From NCBI RefSeq assembly GCF_019654975.1, contig NZ_BPEW01000029.1, positions 1-58,612 of the forward strand: a stretch of DNA of 58,612 nt. The letters run 5' to 3'. Both the position numbers and the translations under genes were made by a program. This document shows positions 1-9,285 of the stretch, piece by piece. Positions within the stretch are counted from its first letter, which is position 1; every line of letters begins with the position of its first letter. Source of the DNA: Shewanella sp. c952 (GTDB taxonomy: Bacteria > Pseudomonadota > Gammaproteobacteria > Enterobacterales > Shewanellaceae). The notes below the pieces were generated by a model. The model was not told the origin of the DNA and did no database searches. It saw only the letters and a program-made list of their open reading frames with translations.

Positions 1-7
1 GTATATA

Positions 8-34
8 ATAAAAAGGCCGCGATAGCGGCCTTTT
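8..34. terminator. Bidirectional intrinsic terminator
   Basis: A perfect 10-base inverted repeat (AAAAGGCCGC / GCGGCCTTTT) surrounds a GATA loop and is flanked by A and T runs. Read on the minus strand it follows the symporter gene at 51-1301 and has the T tract expected of an intrinsic terminator. Its symmetry means it could also stop transcription arriving from the left of the window. Confidence 0.85.
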
Positions 35-50
35 ATTGGGACAGAAAAGT

Positions 51-1301
51 CTAGCTGGCTACAGGAGCGGGCTTCTGGCTGTCATCGGCATAGAATTGTT
101 CTTGATCCAACTGGCCTTCAGACTTACCAATAACAACTGCAGTCATCATATCGCCGGTGACGTTAGTCGCAGTACGGATCATATCGATGATACGATCAAT
201 GGCAGCAATAAATGCAATCCCCTCAAGTGGCAATCCAACAACACCTAATGTAACCGTGAGCATAACCATTGCACTTCCTGGCACGCCTGCAGTGCCTACT
301 GAGGCTACAGTTGCGGTTACGGCAATGAGCATGTAGTCAGTCATATCGAGTGGGATACCATAGATTTGAGCGATAAAAATTGCTGCTATAGCAGGGTAAA
401 TACCCCCACAGCCATCCATATTCATCGTCGCACCAAGTGGCAGCACAAATGAGCTATAACGCTTAGATACTCCCATTGATTCAGTGCAGCGCGTGCTCGC
501 TGGCAAAGTACCAAAACTCGATGCCGTCGTGAATGCAACAATTTGTGCAGGTATTGCTTTTCTAAAGAATTGAACCGGGCTCAATTTAGCTACAAACTTC
601 ACTAAGCCGCCATAGACGAAAATAATGTGAATTAATGCAGCAAGATAAATAGCACCAATAAATTTACCCAATGGTAGCAGCATCGATAAACCATATTCAC
701 CGACAACCCAAGCCATTAGACCAAATACACCAATAGGAGTTAGTTGCAACACCATGCGGGTAAGCTGGAACATTACCTCTGCACCTGCTTCAAGTGTTTT
801 CTTGAGCGGTTCAGCTTTTTCGCCAACTTTATTGATAGCAATACCAATCAATGCCGCAAATACTATAATCTGCAGTACTTTTCCTTCGGCAAGTGAGGAA
901 AATGGGTTCACTGGTACCATGTTTAGTAGTACTTGAGCAAAACCAGGAACATGACGTTCGCTCACTTCGCTTGCCACAAGTGCTGTGGTACCACCCATAT
1001 CTATCAATGAACCGATCGTTAAGCCAATTAACGATGCAATTGTACCGGTAAGCATAAACATGCCTAAGGTCTTAAAGCTTAATCGTTTCAGGTTCGCCTG
1101 TGAGCCTAAAGAGGTGATGCTCACGACAATGGCGCAGAAAATAAGCGGTGCAACCAGCATCTTAATGGCGCTGATAAATAGATCGCCAAGAGGCTTTAAT
1201 ACCGTTGCTGATTCACCAAAGATAACGCCAACAGTGGCGCCAAGCACAAAGGCGGCTAATACCTTTTGCCAAAAGGGGATGTTTTTAATCGTTTGCCACA
1301 T
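51..1301 (-). CDS. Dicarboxylate/amino acid:cation symporter (DAACS/SDF family)
   Basis: An inner-membrane sodium- or proton-coupled carrier of the GltP/DctA (SDF) family, about 416 residues, the usual family length. The protein is strongly hydrophobic. It carries the re-entrant-loop signature TTASSFGTLPAST in its middle and the NMDG motif (NMDGCGGIYPAIAA) that forms the substrate and cation site. The substrate is not determinable; C4-dicarboxylates or acidic amino acids are typical. I chose the ATG at 1301; a TTG two codons upstream (1307) is also possible because TTTGGAA lies closer to it. It is monocistronic, transcribed divergently from the M16 peptidase, and ends at the terminator at 8-34. 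The polar tail after the last membrane segment is rich in acidic residues and Gln. Confidence 0.93.
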   Translation of the reverse strand: MWQTIKNIPFWQKVLAAFVLGATVGVIFGESATVLKPLGDLFISAIKMLVAPLIFCAIVVSITSLGSQANLKRLSFKTLGMFMLTGTIASLIGLTIGSLIDMGGTTALVASEVSERHVPGFAQVLLNMVPVNPFSSLAEGKVLQIIVFAALIGIAINKVGEKAEPLKKTLEAGAEVMFQLTRMVLQLTPIGVFGLMAWVVGEYGLSMLLPLGKFIGAIYLAALIHIIFVYGGLVKFVAKLSPVQFFRKAIPAQIVAFTTASSFGTLPASTRCTESMGVSKRYSSFVLPLGATMNMDGCGGIYPAIAAIFIAQIYGIPLDMTDYMLIAVTATVASVGTAGVPGSAMVMLTVTLGVVGLPLEGIAFIAAIDRIIDMIRTATNVTGDMMTAVVIGKSEGQLDQEQFYADDSQKPAPVAS

Positions 1302-1760
1302 TATCAATATTCCAAATATTCTATTTTTTTAGTTTAAGTGACAGAGTTATCACTTAATTATTTACAATTACGAGCTGGGAAAATGCTGCCTTCATACAGT
1401 GAAGGAGTATATATTGGCATTCTATAGAGAGAGTGCCTTGCACCACAAACCGATTTAGTTATAACTTATTGTAATATGCAAGTTTGTTTTAATTATATTA
1501 ACAGTTTACATGTAAGTAACATGACTGATAACTACGTTTAATGCTATAAAAAACATAATAGATTTGATGACTTATGTCTGCGTTATCAGAGTTAAAGTTG
1601 AAACGCATGAAAATGGTATGTTGATTATTGTGGTTAATTTTCGGTTTAAACGGAGTTTTAAGCAGATGAGTCCTCACTGGTTGTTTTAAGCTGAGTGAGT
1701 AATACTAGAGCCATGTGCAGACGTTAAAGCAATATCGCATTCAAGCGAAGGAGATAACAA
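1302..1760. other. Intergenic region between divergent genes
   Basis: About 460 AT-rich bases separate the symporter from the M16 peptidase and must hold both promoters. I see a 10-base palindrome TTACATGTAA at 1506-1515 that might be an operator, but no clear sigma-70 promoter pair and no convincing small ORF or RNA gene. Confidence 0.5.
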
Positions 1761-4598
1761 TTGAAAAAATGGATGTTAGCCGCGGCCGTGAGTGCCGCGT
1801 TATTTGGATGTGCGGGCCAACAAGAGGTGAAAACCACCTTACCTGCTGGAGTGACATTACTTGAGAGCGTGAGCTTTTCTGGCCAGGAAGTAGGGATCCC
1901 TTACCGTAAGTATCAATTAGCCAACGGATTAACCGTTATATTACACGAAGATCACTCAGATCCGCTGGTGCATGTTGATGTAACCTATCACGTCGGTTCT
2001 GGACGTGAATTGGAAGGCCGCAGCGGTTTTGCGCACTTGTTCGAACACATGATGTTCCAGGGCTCTGAGCATGTAGGTGATGAACAACATTTTAAGATGG
2101 TTACCGAAGCGGGTGGTACCTTAAACGGCACCACAAACACCGATAGAACCAATTATTTTGAAACCGTACCGAATAATCAATTAGAGAAAATGCTCTGGCT
2201 TGAGTCGGACCGCATGGGCTTTTTCTTACCAGCGTTAACCGAAGATAAGTTTGAAGTACAGCGTGAGACGGTTAAAAACGAACGTGCACAGCGTATCGAC
2301 AACCGCCCTTACGGCAGAATGGGTGAACGTTTTAATCAAGCATTTTATCCCCAAGGTCATCCTTATTCTTGGCCTGTCATCGGTTGGCCTGAAGATTTAG
2401 ACCGAGCAGATGTTGAAGACGTTAAACACTTTTTCCAACGTTGGTATGGGCCTAATAATGCCACATTGACGATTGGTGGTGATTTTGATGAAATGCAAAC
2501 GCTCGCTTGGGTAAACAAGTATTTTGGTGAAATCCCAGCAGGTCCAGCGGTTGCAGAACCAACGAAGTCGTTAGTGACTTTGGATGAAGATCGCTATCTA
2601 TCAATGGAAGACCGCGTTCATTTGCCACTGATCCGCATGGGTATGCCAACTGTTTATGCACGTCATGAAGATGAACCTGCATTAGATCTACTGTCTAATA
2701 TTCTTGGTGGTGGTAAAACATCAATTTTCTATAAGAACTTGGTCAAAGACGGTTTTGCAGTGCAGGCTGGTGTTAGCCATCCTTGTCAGGAGCTTGCTTG
2801 TCAGTTCTCTTTGTACGCATTAGCGAATCCTGCTAAAGGCGGGAATTTGGACGCAATTGAGAAAATCATGCGCGATTCGATAACTGAGTTTGAACAGCGC
2901 GGCGTGAATGATGAGGATCTGGAAAAAGTTAAAGTTAACTTTGAAGCGGCAACCATATTTGGGCTGCAAAGCGTGCAGGTTAAAGTATCTAGTCTGGCAT
3001 TTAACGAAACATTTTCGGGTAACCCCAACATGATTGGGTCTGATTTGGCTCGTTATGCCAACGTCACCAAAGAAGATGTGATGCGCGTGTTTAATCAGTA
3101 TATTAAAGGCAAGCCTATGGTGGTAATGAGTGTCGTGCCACAAGGTCAGAAGCAGTTAATCGCGAAAGCTGATAATTTCGTTGCACCCACTGAAAAAGTC
3201 GCTGCAGTTGCTGTGCAAAACTTAAACGTTAAACCGCAAATTACCTCTAAGTTTGATCGTAACCTGGTACCGCCTGTTGGCGCTGCACCGGTATTAAAAA
3301 TCCCAACACTATGGCAAGGCAAGTTAGCTAATGACATTGAAGTCATCGGTACTGAAACCAATGAAACTCCGACGGTTGAAGTGGTCGTATACCTCAATGG
3401 TGGTCATCGAATACTTGATGTGCAGCAAGCCGGTTTAGCATCAATAACTGCGTCAATGATGAATGAATCAAGTCTTAAGCGCAGTGCAGAAGACCTTACT
3501 CAAGCACTAGAGATGCTCGGCAGTAATGTTAGCTTTGGCGCGAGTAGCTATCAAAGTCATCTAAAGATCTCAGCTTTGACTGAAAATCTTGATGCGACAA
3601 TGAAAATTGTACAAGAGAAGCTGTTTGAACCAGCCTTTAAACAAGCTGATTTCGACAGAGTTAAGCAACAGCTACTGCAGAATCTTCAACGTCAATTGAC
3701 CGAACCTAGCTATCTAGCTTCTAGAGCATTTGGAACGCTGTTGTACGGTGATAAAAGTCCATTTGGAGTGAGTAGTGGTGGTTCAATTGAATCCGTTTCT
3801 GCAATCACTTTAGATGATGTTAAAGCTTTCTATCAGCGCCAATACACCGCGGGTAATGCTCAAATCGTGGCTGTCGGTAATTTAAATGAAGCTCAGATGC
3901 TAGCGAAGTTGAGCGGGCTAAACAGCTGGAAGGGCGATAAAACACCATTTCCTGAGTTGGCTGAATTACCTGCATTCTCTGGAGGTAAAATCTACATCGT
4001 AGATAAGCCTGAAGCGGCACAGTCTGTGATTAAGATTGGTAAACGTGCGCTAGCGTATGATGCAACTGGTACTTTCTTTAAGTCGTATTTGATGAACTAC
4101 CCGTTGGGGGGCGCATTTAATAGTCGTATAAACCTTAATCTTCGTGAAGATAAAGGTTACACCTATGGCGCAAGAAGCTATTTCTCGGGCGGACCTGAGC
4201 AAGGCTACTATCAAGCTACTGCAAGTGTTCGTAGTGATGTCACAACCGAAGCATTGATTGAGTTTATTAAAGAGATCAATGAGTTCCAAGCGACTGGCAT
4301 GACAGAGAATGAATTGAGCTTTATGCAAAACTCTATTTCACAGTCTAAAGCGTTAGATTACGAAACTCCGTACCAAAAAGCGGGCTTAATGCGTAATATT
4401 CAACGTTATAACCTGGATGACAATTACAGTGAGCAACAAACTAAGATCACTAATGAGGTGACACTTAATGAGCTCAATGGTTTAGCTAAAAGTCAGTTAA
4501 AACTGGACGATATGCTTATTCTTGTCGTTGGCGATCGTGCCAAGATAGAGTCTGAATTATCTACACTTGGTTATCCAATTGAGATTTTGCAGTTGTAA
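1761..4598 (+). CDS. M16 family zinc metallopeptidase, lipoprotein, two-repeat form
   Basis: A 945-residue insulinase/pitrilysin-type peptidase. The N-terminus is a lipoprotein signal with lipobox LFGC, so the enzyme is probably anchored in the cell envelope, perhaps facing the periplasm. The inverted zinc motif HxxEH is at residues 92-96 (HLFEH), and the third ligand is probably Glu174 in KNERAQ, the usual ~76 residues downstream. The second half (from about residue 515) is a second M16 lobe without the motif, normal for the family, which needs both lobes to close around peptide substrates. The start is TTG at 1761, supported by AAGGAG at 1748-1753; the next in-frame ATG (1773) would cut the signal peptide. 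The physiological substrate is unknown. Confidence 0.93.
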   Translation: MKKWMLAAAVSAALFGCAGQQEVKTTLPAGVTLLESVSFSGQEVGIPYRKYQLANGLTVILHEDHSDPLVHVDVTYHVGSGRELEGRSGFAHLFEHMMFQGSEHVGDEQHFKMVTEAGGTLNGTTNTDRTNYFETVPNNQLEKMLWLESDRMGFFLPALTEDKFEVQRETVKNERAQRIDNRPYGRMGERFNQAFYPQGHPYSWPVIGWPEDLDRADVEDVKHFFQRWYGPNNATLTIGGDFDEMQTLAWVNKYFGEIPAGPAVAEPTKSLVTLDEDRYLSMEDRVHLPLIRMGMPTVYARHEDEPALDLLSNILGGGKTSIFYKNLVKDGFAVQAGVSHPCQELACQFSLYALANPAKGGNLDAIEKIMRDSITEFEQRGVNDEDLEKVKVNFEAATIFGLQSVQVKVSSLAFNETFSGNPNMIGSDLARYANVTKEDVMRVFNQYIKGKPMVVMSVVPQGQKQLIAKADNFVAPTEKVAAVAVQNLNVKPQITSKFDRNLVPPVGAAPVLKIPTLWQGKLANDIEVIGTETNETPTVEVVVYLNGGHRILDVQQAGLASITASMMNESSLKRSAEDLTQALEMLGSNVSFGASSYQSHLKISALTENLDATMKIVQEKLFEPAFKQADFDRVKQQLLQNLQRQLTEPSYLASRAFGTLLYGDKSPFGVSSGGSIESVSAITLDDVKAFYQRQYTAGNAQIVAVGNLNEAQMLAKLSGLNSWKGDKTPFPELAELPAFSGGKIYIVDKPEAAQSVIKIGKRALAYDATGTFFKSYLMNYPLGGAFNSRINLNLREDKGYTYGARSYFSGGPEQGYYQATASVRSDVTTEALIEFIKEINEFQATGMTENELSFMQNSISQSKALDYETPYQKAGLMRNIQRYNLDDNYSEQQTKITNEVTLNELNGLAKSQLKLDDMLILVVGDRAKIESELSTLGYPIEILQL

Positions 4599-4617
4599 AG
4601 TTAGCAATTAGACCCAA

Positions 4618-4659
4618 TATAGATGTGGTGCTCCTACAGGTGGGAGTACCTCATCTATA
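4618..4659. repeat. Inverted repeat / stem-loop between M16 gene and gshA
   Basis: TATAGATG at 4618-4625 pairs with CATCTATA at 4652-4659. After a T-T mismatch the stem continues with GGT/ACC and CTCC/GGAG. There is no T run beyond it on the plus strand, so it is a weak terminator candidate; it could instead protect the M16 mRNA 3' end or act in the gshA leader. Confidence 0.6.
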
Positions 4660-4741
4660 ATTGTCATGATATAGACATAACAGTTATTTTTATATGACTT
4701 GAAAGTTTAGTTAATTAGCGCGGGTCTGATTATGTTGAACT

Positions 4742-6340
4742 TTGAGTTTAAGTCACGTACTAGAGAATAATATATTGAAATCATTCAATGAATTAGTAGG
4801 GGATCTGTCTGATCCAGTAAGTCGTCAAGCACTTAGGGCAATGCAACGAGGCATTGAACGCGAGGCGCTTAGAATTGAAAAGACAGGTCACTTAGCTGCA
4901 GACAGTCATCCACAAGCATTGGGCTCTGCATTAATGCATTCGCGGATCACGACTGACTATAGTGAGTCCTTACTAGAGTTTATTACTCCAGTTTTTGAAA
5001 ATATTGATTCACTCGTTGAAGATTTAACTTACACCCATGCATATAGCGTGCGTCATCTAAATGGCCAACGGTTGTGGCCTGTCAGTATGCCTTGTTATGT
5101 CGGAGATCTCGCTGATATTCCAATCGCAGATTATGGCAGCTCTAATAATGGCAAAATGAAACGCTTATATCGTAAAGGATTGACCTATCGATATGGCGCG
5201 CAGATGCAGATTATCTCGGGTGTGCACTTTAACTTTTCAGTATCAGATGATTTATGGAACCGTCTCTATGACTTATCTGATAAAAGCCTAACGAAAGATG
5301 CATTTATTTCAGAGTCTTACTTTGGCTTGATCCGTAATTACCGTCGTTTGGTGTGGGTACTGCCGTACTTATTTGGTGCCTCGCCTGCACTATGTGGCTC
5401 ATTTATCAAAGATCAGCAGACGTCACTTCCATTTGAAAAAGTCGGTAAAGGTACGCTTTATTTACCTTACGCAACGTCACTTCGTATGAGTGACTTGGGC
5501 TATACCAATCAAGAACAAGACAATTTGGATATCAGTTACAACAACTTATCCTCTTATCTTGAAGGTATGAACGCCGCCATTAATATGCCTTCAGAGAATT
5601 TTGCCAAAATAGGCGTAAAAGTTGATGGTGAATACCGCCAATTAAATGCAAATGTACTCCAGATTGAAAATGAATTTTATTCTCCTATTCGCGCTAAAAG
5701 AGTGGCGAAAGGAAATGAGAAGCCTTCTGAATCTCTAGCACGTGCAGGGGTTGAATATATCGAAGTTAGAGCACTCGATGTTAACCCATACAGTGCTGTA
5801 GGGATTGAGAAATCACAAATTCGCTTCTTGGATATGTTCTTACTTAATTGTTTATTGCAGCCCTCTGCTAGCACAGATGCTACAGAAGAGGCCGAAATTG
5901 CAGCCAACCTACAAGCTGTAGTGCTTGAAGGGCGTAAACCAGGCTTAGAATTAAGTCAAAATGGTAACCAAGTATCACTTTCAAACTGGTTAGAAAGCTT
6001 ATTTGGCAATATGAGTTCAATCGCCAGCCTACTTGATGATGGAGCCGATGGTGACTATCAACAAGCGCTTGCACACTGGCATAAAGCGGTTGTTAATCCA
6101 GATGAGACGTTGTCGGGTCGAATTATGGCTAAACTTAAGCTGGAACAGGTTGATCATAGCCAGTGGGTGATGTCGCTTGCGCAGCAGTATCATCAAGAAC
6201 TCAAAGATTACCCGATTAGTGATTCTGTGCTTGCACGCTACGAGCAAGATGCTAAAACATCTCTTCAGCAGCAAGCCGCTAGTGAAGCGGTTGGCGAAGT
6301 GAGCTTTGATGAGTTTCTAGCAGATTATTTTGAGTCATAA
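4742..6340 (+). CDS. gshA: Glutamate-cysteine ligase
   Basis: Catalyses ATP-dependent joining of glutamate and cysteine, the first and limiting step of glutathione synthesis in the cytoplasm. The 532 residues match the proteobacterial type 1 enzyme. Early signatures shared with the E. coli protein include RGIEREALRI (residues ~37-46), HPQALGSALMHSRITTDYSE and LLEFITPV, followed by WPVSMPCY and SGVHFNFS. The start is TTG at 4742, chosen because homologues begin at about this distance from the conserved RGIERE block and the next in-frame ATG (about residue 35) lies too close to it. No good ribosome site precedes it. An out-of-frame ATG mini-ORF of 12 codons (4732-4770) overlaps the start and might couple translation. 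The downstream lipoprotein begins 2 bases after the stop. Confidence 0.96.
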   Translation: MSLSHVLENNILKSFNELVGDLSDPVSRQALRAMQRGIEREALRIEKTGHLAADSHPQALGSALMHSRITTDYSESLLEFITPVFENIDSLVEDLTYTHAYSVRHLNGQRLWPVSMPCYVGDLADIPIADYGSSNNGKMKRLYRKGLTYRYGAQMQIISGVHFNFSVSDDLWNRLYDLSDKSLTKDAFISESYFGLIRNYRRLVWVLPYLFGASPALCGSFIKDQQTSLPFEKVGKGTLYLPYATSLRMSDLGYTNQEQDNLDISYNNLSSYLEGMNAAINMPSENFAKIGVKVDGEYRQLNANVLQIENEFYSPIRAKRVAKGNEKPSESLARAGVEYIEVRALDVNPYSAVGIEKSQIRFLDMFLLNCLLQPSASTDATEEAEIAANLQAVVLEGRKPGLELSQNGNQVSLSNWLESLFGNMSSIASLLDDGADGDYQQALAHWHKAVVNPDETLSGRIMAKLKLEQVDHSQWVMSLAQQYHQELKDYPISDSVLARYEQDAKTSLQQQAASEAVGEVSFDEFLADYFES

Positions 6341-6342
6341 GT

Positions 6343-6771
6343 TTGAAAAGTCTTAAGTTACTGGCTTTAATATCGATATCATTGTTATCTGGCTGTGCAT
6401 CGCAGCTAGATAACAGTAACCAGTGTGGCACGGTATCAAGCTTTTTGGCGCCAGAGCCTGAGCTTGGCCTGTACCGAGCTGTTGTAACCCATCTTGATGG
6501 CAAGCCTGTGATCTCCCAGCCTAATTATCGCTTAAGTGTTGGCGAACATCGCTTCACTTTGGCTGAGTTAATCGACTCTCCAGACTTAAATGTCTCTCTT
6601 GCTGCTCGTACTCCAAAAGATCTGACTGTGACTGTTGCAGCTAATACTCGGTATCACATTGGGGCAAAGTTTAATCGTGATAAAATTTATAACGGAAACA
6701 ACACTGATTTTTGGCAACCCGAGATTATCAGTCAAGAATCTTATGAATGTGAATTCCCTGAGTCTCAATAA
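6343..6771 (+). CDS. Small lipoprotein of unknown function, co-transcribed with gshA
   Basis: A 142-residue protein with a clear lipoprotein signal (MKSLKLLALISISLLSGC, lipobox LSGC with Cys18). The mature part has no motif I can assign; it looks like a compact beta-rich domain (LYRAVVTHLDGKPV, YRLSVGEHRFTLAE). The likely start is TTG at 6343, only two bases after the gshA stop, so it is probably translated by coupling within the gshA mRNA. Localisation by lipidation is supported by sequence; function is unknown. Confidence 0.8.
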   Translation: MKSLKLLALISISLLSGCASQLDNSNQCGTVSSFLAPEPELGLYRAVVTHLDGKPVISQPNYRLSVGEHRFTLAELIDSPDLNVSLAARTPKDLTVTVAANTRYHIGAKFNRDKIYNGNNTDFWQPEIISQESYECEFPESQ

Positions 6772-6882
6772 ACCCAGTCCCCGCTTGATTTCTAACACAA
6801 TTTAACGTTTGGCTAATTGCATATTGAGGCTATCAATGTGACACTAGCGCATTGCTATTATTGTCTGTTGGTATGAATTTTT

Positions 6883-7500
6883 ATGAAATGGCCTGCATTA
6901 TTTGCGACTGTTATCTTGGCAACACTGTTAACAGGTTGCGCGACGCCTCCCCCGAAAGATCCTGAAAACCTTTGTTCGATATTTCAAGAGAATCGCTCTT
7001 GGTATAGCGCCGCTAAAGATACCCGAGAGAAGTGGGGCGTGCCTGTGCATGTGCCGCTGGCAATGATGTACCAAGAAAGCTCATTTAAGCATAATGCTGC
7101 GCCGCCAATGGAGTACTTTTTAGGCTTTATCCCTACAGGAAGAGCGAGTAGTGCTTATGGCTATGCCCAAGCAAAAACCATGACTTGGGATGATTATGTA
7201 AGAGAGACAGGCAACTCTTGGTCGAGCCGCAGTAATTTTAGCGATGCGATGGACTTTATGGGCTGGTTTATCTATAAAACCCATAAAATCAATGGCGTCT
7301 CTAAATGGGATGCGCGTAACCAATACTTAAATTACCATGAAGGTTGGGGTGGTTATAAACGTAAAACTTATAATCAAAAAGCCTGGTTGATTAAAGTGGC
7401 TAAAAAAGTCGATGACCGCTCAAAACGTTATGCGGGCCAATATCGACAGTGTCAGGAGGATCTTGATTCTTCTTGGTTATGGCGACTATTTTTCGGATAG
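6883..7500 (+). CDS. Transglycosylase SLT-domain-like lipoprotein
   Basis: A 205-residue lipoprotein (lipobox LTGC, Cys19) whose mature part resembles the lysozyme-like fold of soluble lytic transglycosylases. It shows YQESSF, where the Glu fits the catalytic Glu of the ES motif, then SSAYGYAQAKTMTWDDYV, the counterpart of the family GLMQ/GYAQ segment, and YLNYHEGWGGY near the end, matching the NxxYHAGxGxY-type motif. It probably cleaves peptidoglycan from a membrane anchor facing the periplasm. It has its own ATG at 6883 about 110 bases after the previous gene and ends before the terminator at 7529. The envelope theme continues from the gene before it. Confidence 0.85.
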   Translation: MKWPALFATVILATLLTGCATPPPKDPENLCSIFQENRSWYSAAKDTREKWGVPVHVPLAMMYQESSFKHNAAPPMEYFLGFIPTGRASSAYGYAQAKTMTWDDYVRETGNSWSSRSNFSDAMDFMGWFIYKTHKINGVSKWDARNQYLNYHEGWGGYKRKTYNQKAWLIKVAKKVDDRSKRYAGQYRQCQEDLDSSWLWRLFFG

Positions 7501-7528
7501 TTATTGCTCATGCGTAAATAATAGTTAA

Positions 7529-7558
7529 AGCCAGTTTGCAATCGCAACTGGCTTTTTT
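7529..7558 (+). terminator. Intrinsic terminator
   Basis: AGCCAGTT at 7529-7536 pairs with AACTGGCT at 7546-7553, with two further GC pairs around an AATC loop and one bulged base, followed by six T. It ends the transcript of the transglycosylase-like gene. Confidence 0.88.
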
Positions 7559-7684
7559 AGTAAATATTATAAATTAGCCCTTCATGTTTTTCTATTTTGC
7601 CCGATAACAATGTAGATATTTTGTTAAATCAAAATTAATTCTGCTGCGGCAGTTAATAATTCACTCCTTGGCTCTGCCTATTGA

Positions 7685-8878
7685 ATGGAACTCTTTATGC
7701 AAGATAATGATGATCACAAGTTGCAATTGAAGCTTATTTTCCCTGTCGTTGCGGTTGGTCTTGCTGCATTACTGCTATTTATATTGTTTGCAGATGCTTC
7801 AATCTCTAAGTGGGATGTCGCTATGTTACTTTTGGGTATAACGTTCGCTCAAGTGGTTGGCAGTTGGTATGTGATTAAAAATGCACTGAGTATGCGATTA
7901 GCAAGGCTGAGACAATACCTCGCATTAGTGGTGAGTACTGAAGAAGCCCCGAAAGAGCGCCTCGTTGATACTAATGACGATGGATTAGCGTTGATTACTA
8001 ATAACTTAAGTGAATTTATTGAAGGCCTAAAAGACGTACTTGATAAGGTTCGTAGTGACGCAACCATTTTTCGCCAAGGCTCTGAGCAGCTGGCAGAACA
8101 AATGACGTTAGCTGAATCATCTGTAGAGCTAAGCAGTGGTGAAAATGAAAAAATAACTCAGTCATTGAGTGAAATAGATGCGACAGCTCAGGAGTTAACT
8201 GGCAACGCTAAAGAGCTACAATCTACCTCGATGAAGGTGAACGAATTACTGCAAACAGGTACCAATGACGCGATAAAGAATCAAACCTTTATGGGAGATT
8301 TTACCCATGGCATTGAAAGCTTAGTTAGCGAACTTGATGTGTTACATAAGGACAGCCAAAAAATCGGTAACGTGTTGGAAGTGATAAAAAGTATTGCTGA
8401 GCAAACAAACTTGTTAGCGCTTAATGCGGCAATTGAAGCAGCACGTGCTGGTGAGCAAGGTCGAGGTTTTGCTGTTGTGGCTGATGAAGTTAGGGCATTG
8501 GCACATAGAACCCAAGAATCAACCGTCGAAATTCAGAGCATCGTTGAAGGCCTGCAAGGTAAAACCAGCAGCGCAGTCACTGCAATTGGTGAAAGCCAGC
8601 GAGTGAGCCAAGAAAGCTTGCAGCAATGTCAGCGAGTATCGCAAGCATTTACCGATATCGGTAGCGCTTTTCTGCAACTTGATAATTTGACGGGAAATAT
8701 TAATGACAGTATTCAGGGTCAACAAACATCCACTTCAAGTATTAATGACCGAGCATCTGAAATATCAAGGCTTAGCCAAGATGTGCATAGCAATTTGAAG
8801 ACGATTGCTGAACAAGCAAGAGAGCAGAAAAGCACATCTGCAAAACTGGACAAAATCCTCAAACGAGTGTGTGTATAG
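7685..8878 (+). CDS. Methyl-accepting chemotaxis protein without large periplasmic sensor
   Basis: A 397-residue chemoreceptor. Two hydrophobic helices lie near the N-terminus (about residues 16-36 and 43-64) with only a few residues between them, so there is essentially no periplasmic ligand domain. The rest is cytoplasmic coiled coil ending in the canonical MCP tip (IAEQTNLLALNAAIEAARAG, then GFAVVADEVRALA) that binds CheA and CheW. No HAMP is obvious. Sensing may therefore be through the membrane, energy state or a partner protein. ATG at 7685 or 7697 could be the start. It is a single gene preceded by a terminator. Confidence 0.93.
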   Translation: MELFMQDNDDHKLQLKLIFPVVAVGLAALLLFILFADASISKWDVAMLLLGITFAQVVGSWYVIKNALSMRLARLRQYLALVVSTEEAPKERLVDTNDDGLALITNNLSEFIEGLKDVLDKVRSDATIFRQGSEQLAEQMTLAESSVELSSGENEKITQSLSEIDATAQELTGNAKELQSTSMKVNELLQTGTNDAIKNQTFMGDFTHGIESLVSELDVLHKDSQKIGNVLEVIKSIAEQTNLLALNAAIEAARAGEQGRGFAVVADEVRALAHRTQESTVEIQSIVEGLQGKTSSAVTAIGESQRVSQESLQQCQRVSQAFTDIGSAFLQLDNLTGNINDSIQGQQTSTSSINDRASEISRLSQDVHSNLKTIAEQAREQKSTSAKLDKILKRVCV

Positions 8879-8910
8879 GGCGGTTGCTAAAACAATTATC
8901 GTTAAAGGGT

Positions 8911-9236
8911 TATACCCATCCGACCTGAAAATGCAGGATTCAGTGGGTGTTTAATCAGCTTTAGTCACAGATTCATTGCTCCATGCTGAACCTAGGCACC
9001 TACATCCTGTCGGCGAGGCATTGATTGCAGTTAATGGTCGCTCCCTTGGTAAAATCAATAACACAGAGTAAAGCCCATGCTTTTTATATAAGAAACGCCC
9101 ATCGAAGAAGAGGTTGTACAAGCCCACTTCGCTGTTGCGGCACCTTAAAAGGGAATAACCATTTCCACGTTAACGCGCCTAGAATTGAACTAGCACAACA
9201 CCTCTGAAACGAGCATTTTCAAGTGGGATGGGTATA
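8911..9236. mobile_element. MITE-like intergenic repeat, copy 1 (complete, 326 bp)
   Basis: The element is bounded by perfect 11-base inverted repeats, TATACCCATCC at 8911-8921 and GGATGGGTATA at 9226-9236. They extend to 24 bases with two mismatches (8911-8934 against 9213-9236). It has no coding capacity of note. Its inner block 9017-9092 recurs inverted at 14099-14173, and its right end 9159-9236 recurs inverted at 35257-35334. It fills the gap between the chemoreceptor and the diguanylate cyclase genes, which converge on it, so it may also influence mRNA ends. Confidence 0.8.
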
Positions 9237-9285
9237 GGCTAAGAAAGCCTACTCCTTTATTAAAAATGTAGATTTTATAAGAGCT

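Noticed and set aside
985..1332. 115-codon frame on the plus strand inside the symporter gene
   Set aside because: It lies opposite a gene with clear family motifs and has no ribosome site; treated as a shadow.
9025..9207. 60-codon frame in the first MITE-like element
   Set aside because: It lies inside a repeat with terminal inverted repeats, has no ribosome site, and the same DNA elsewhere is not open in the corresponding frame.
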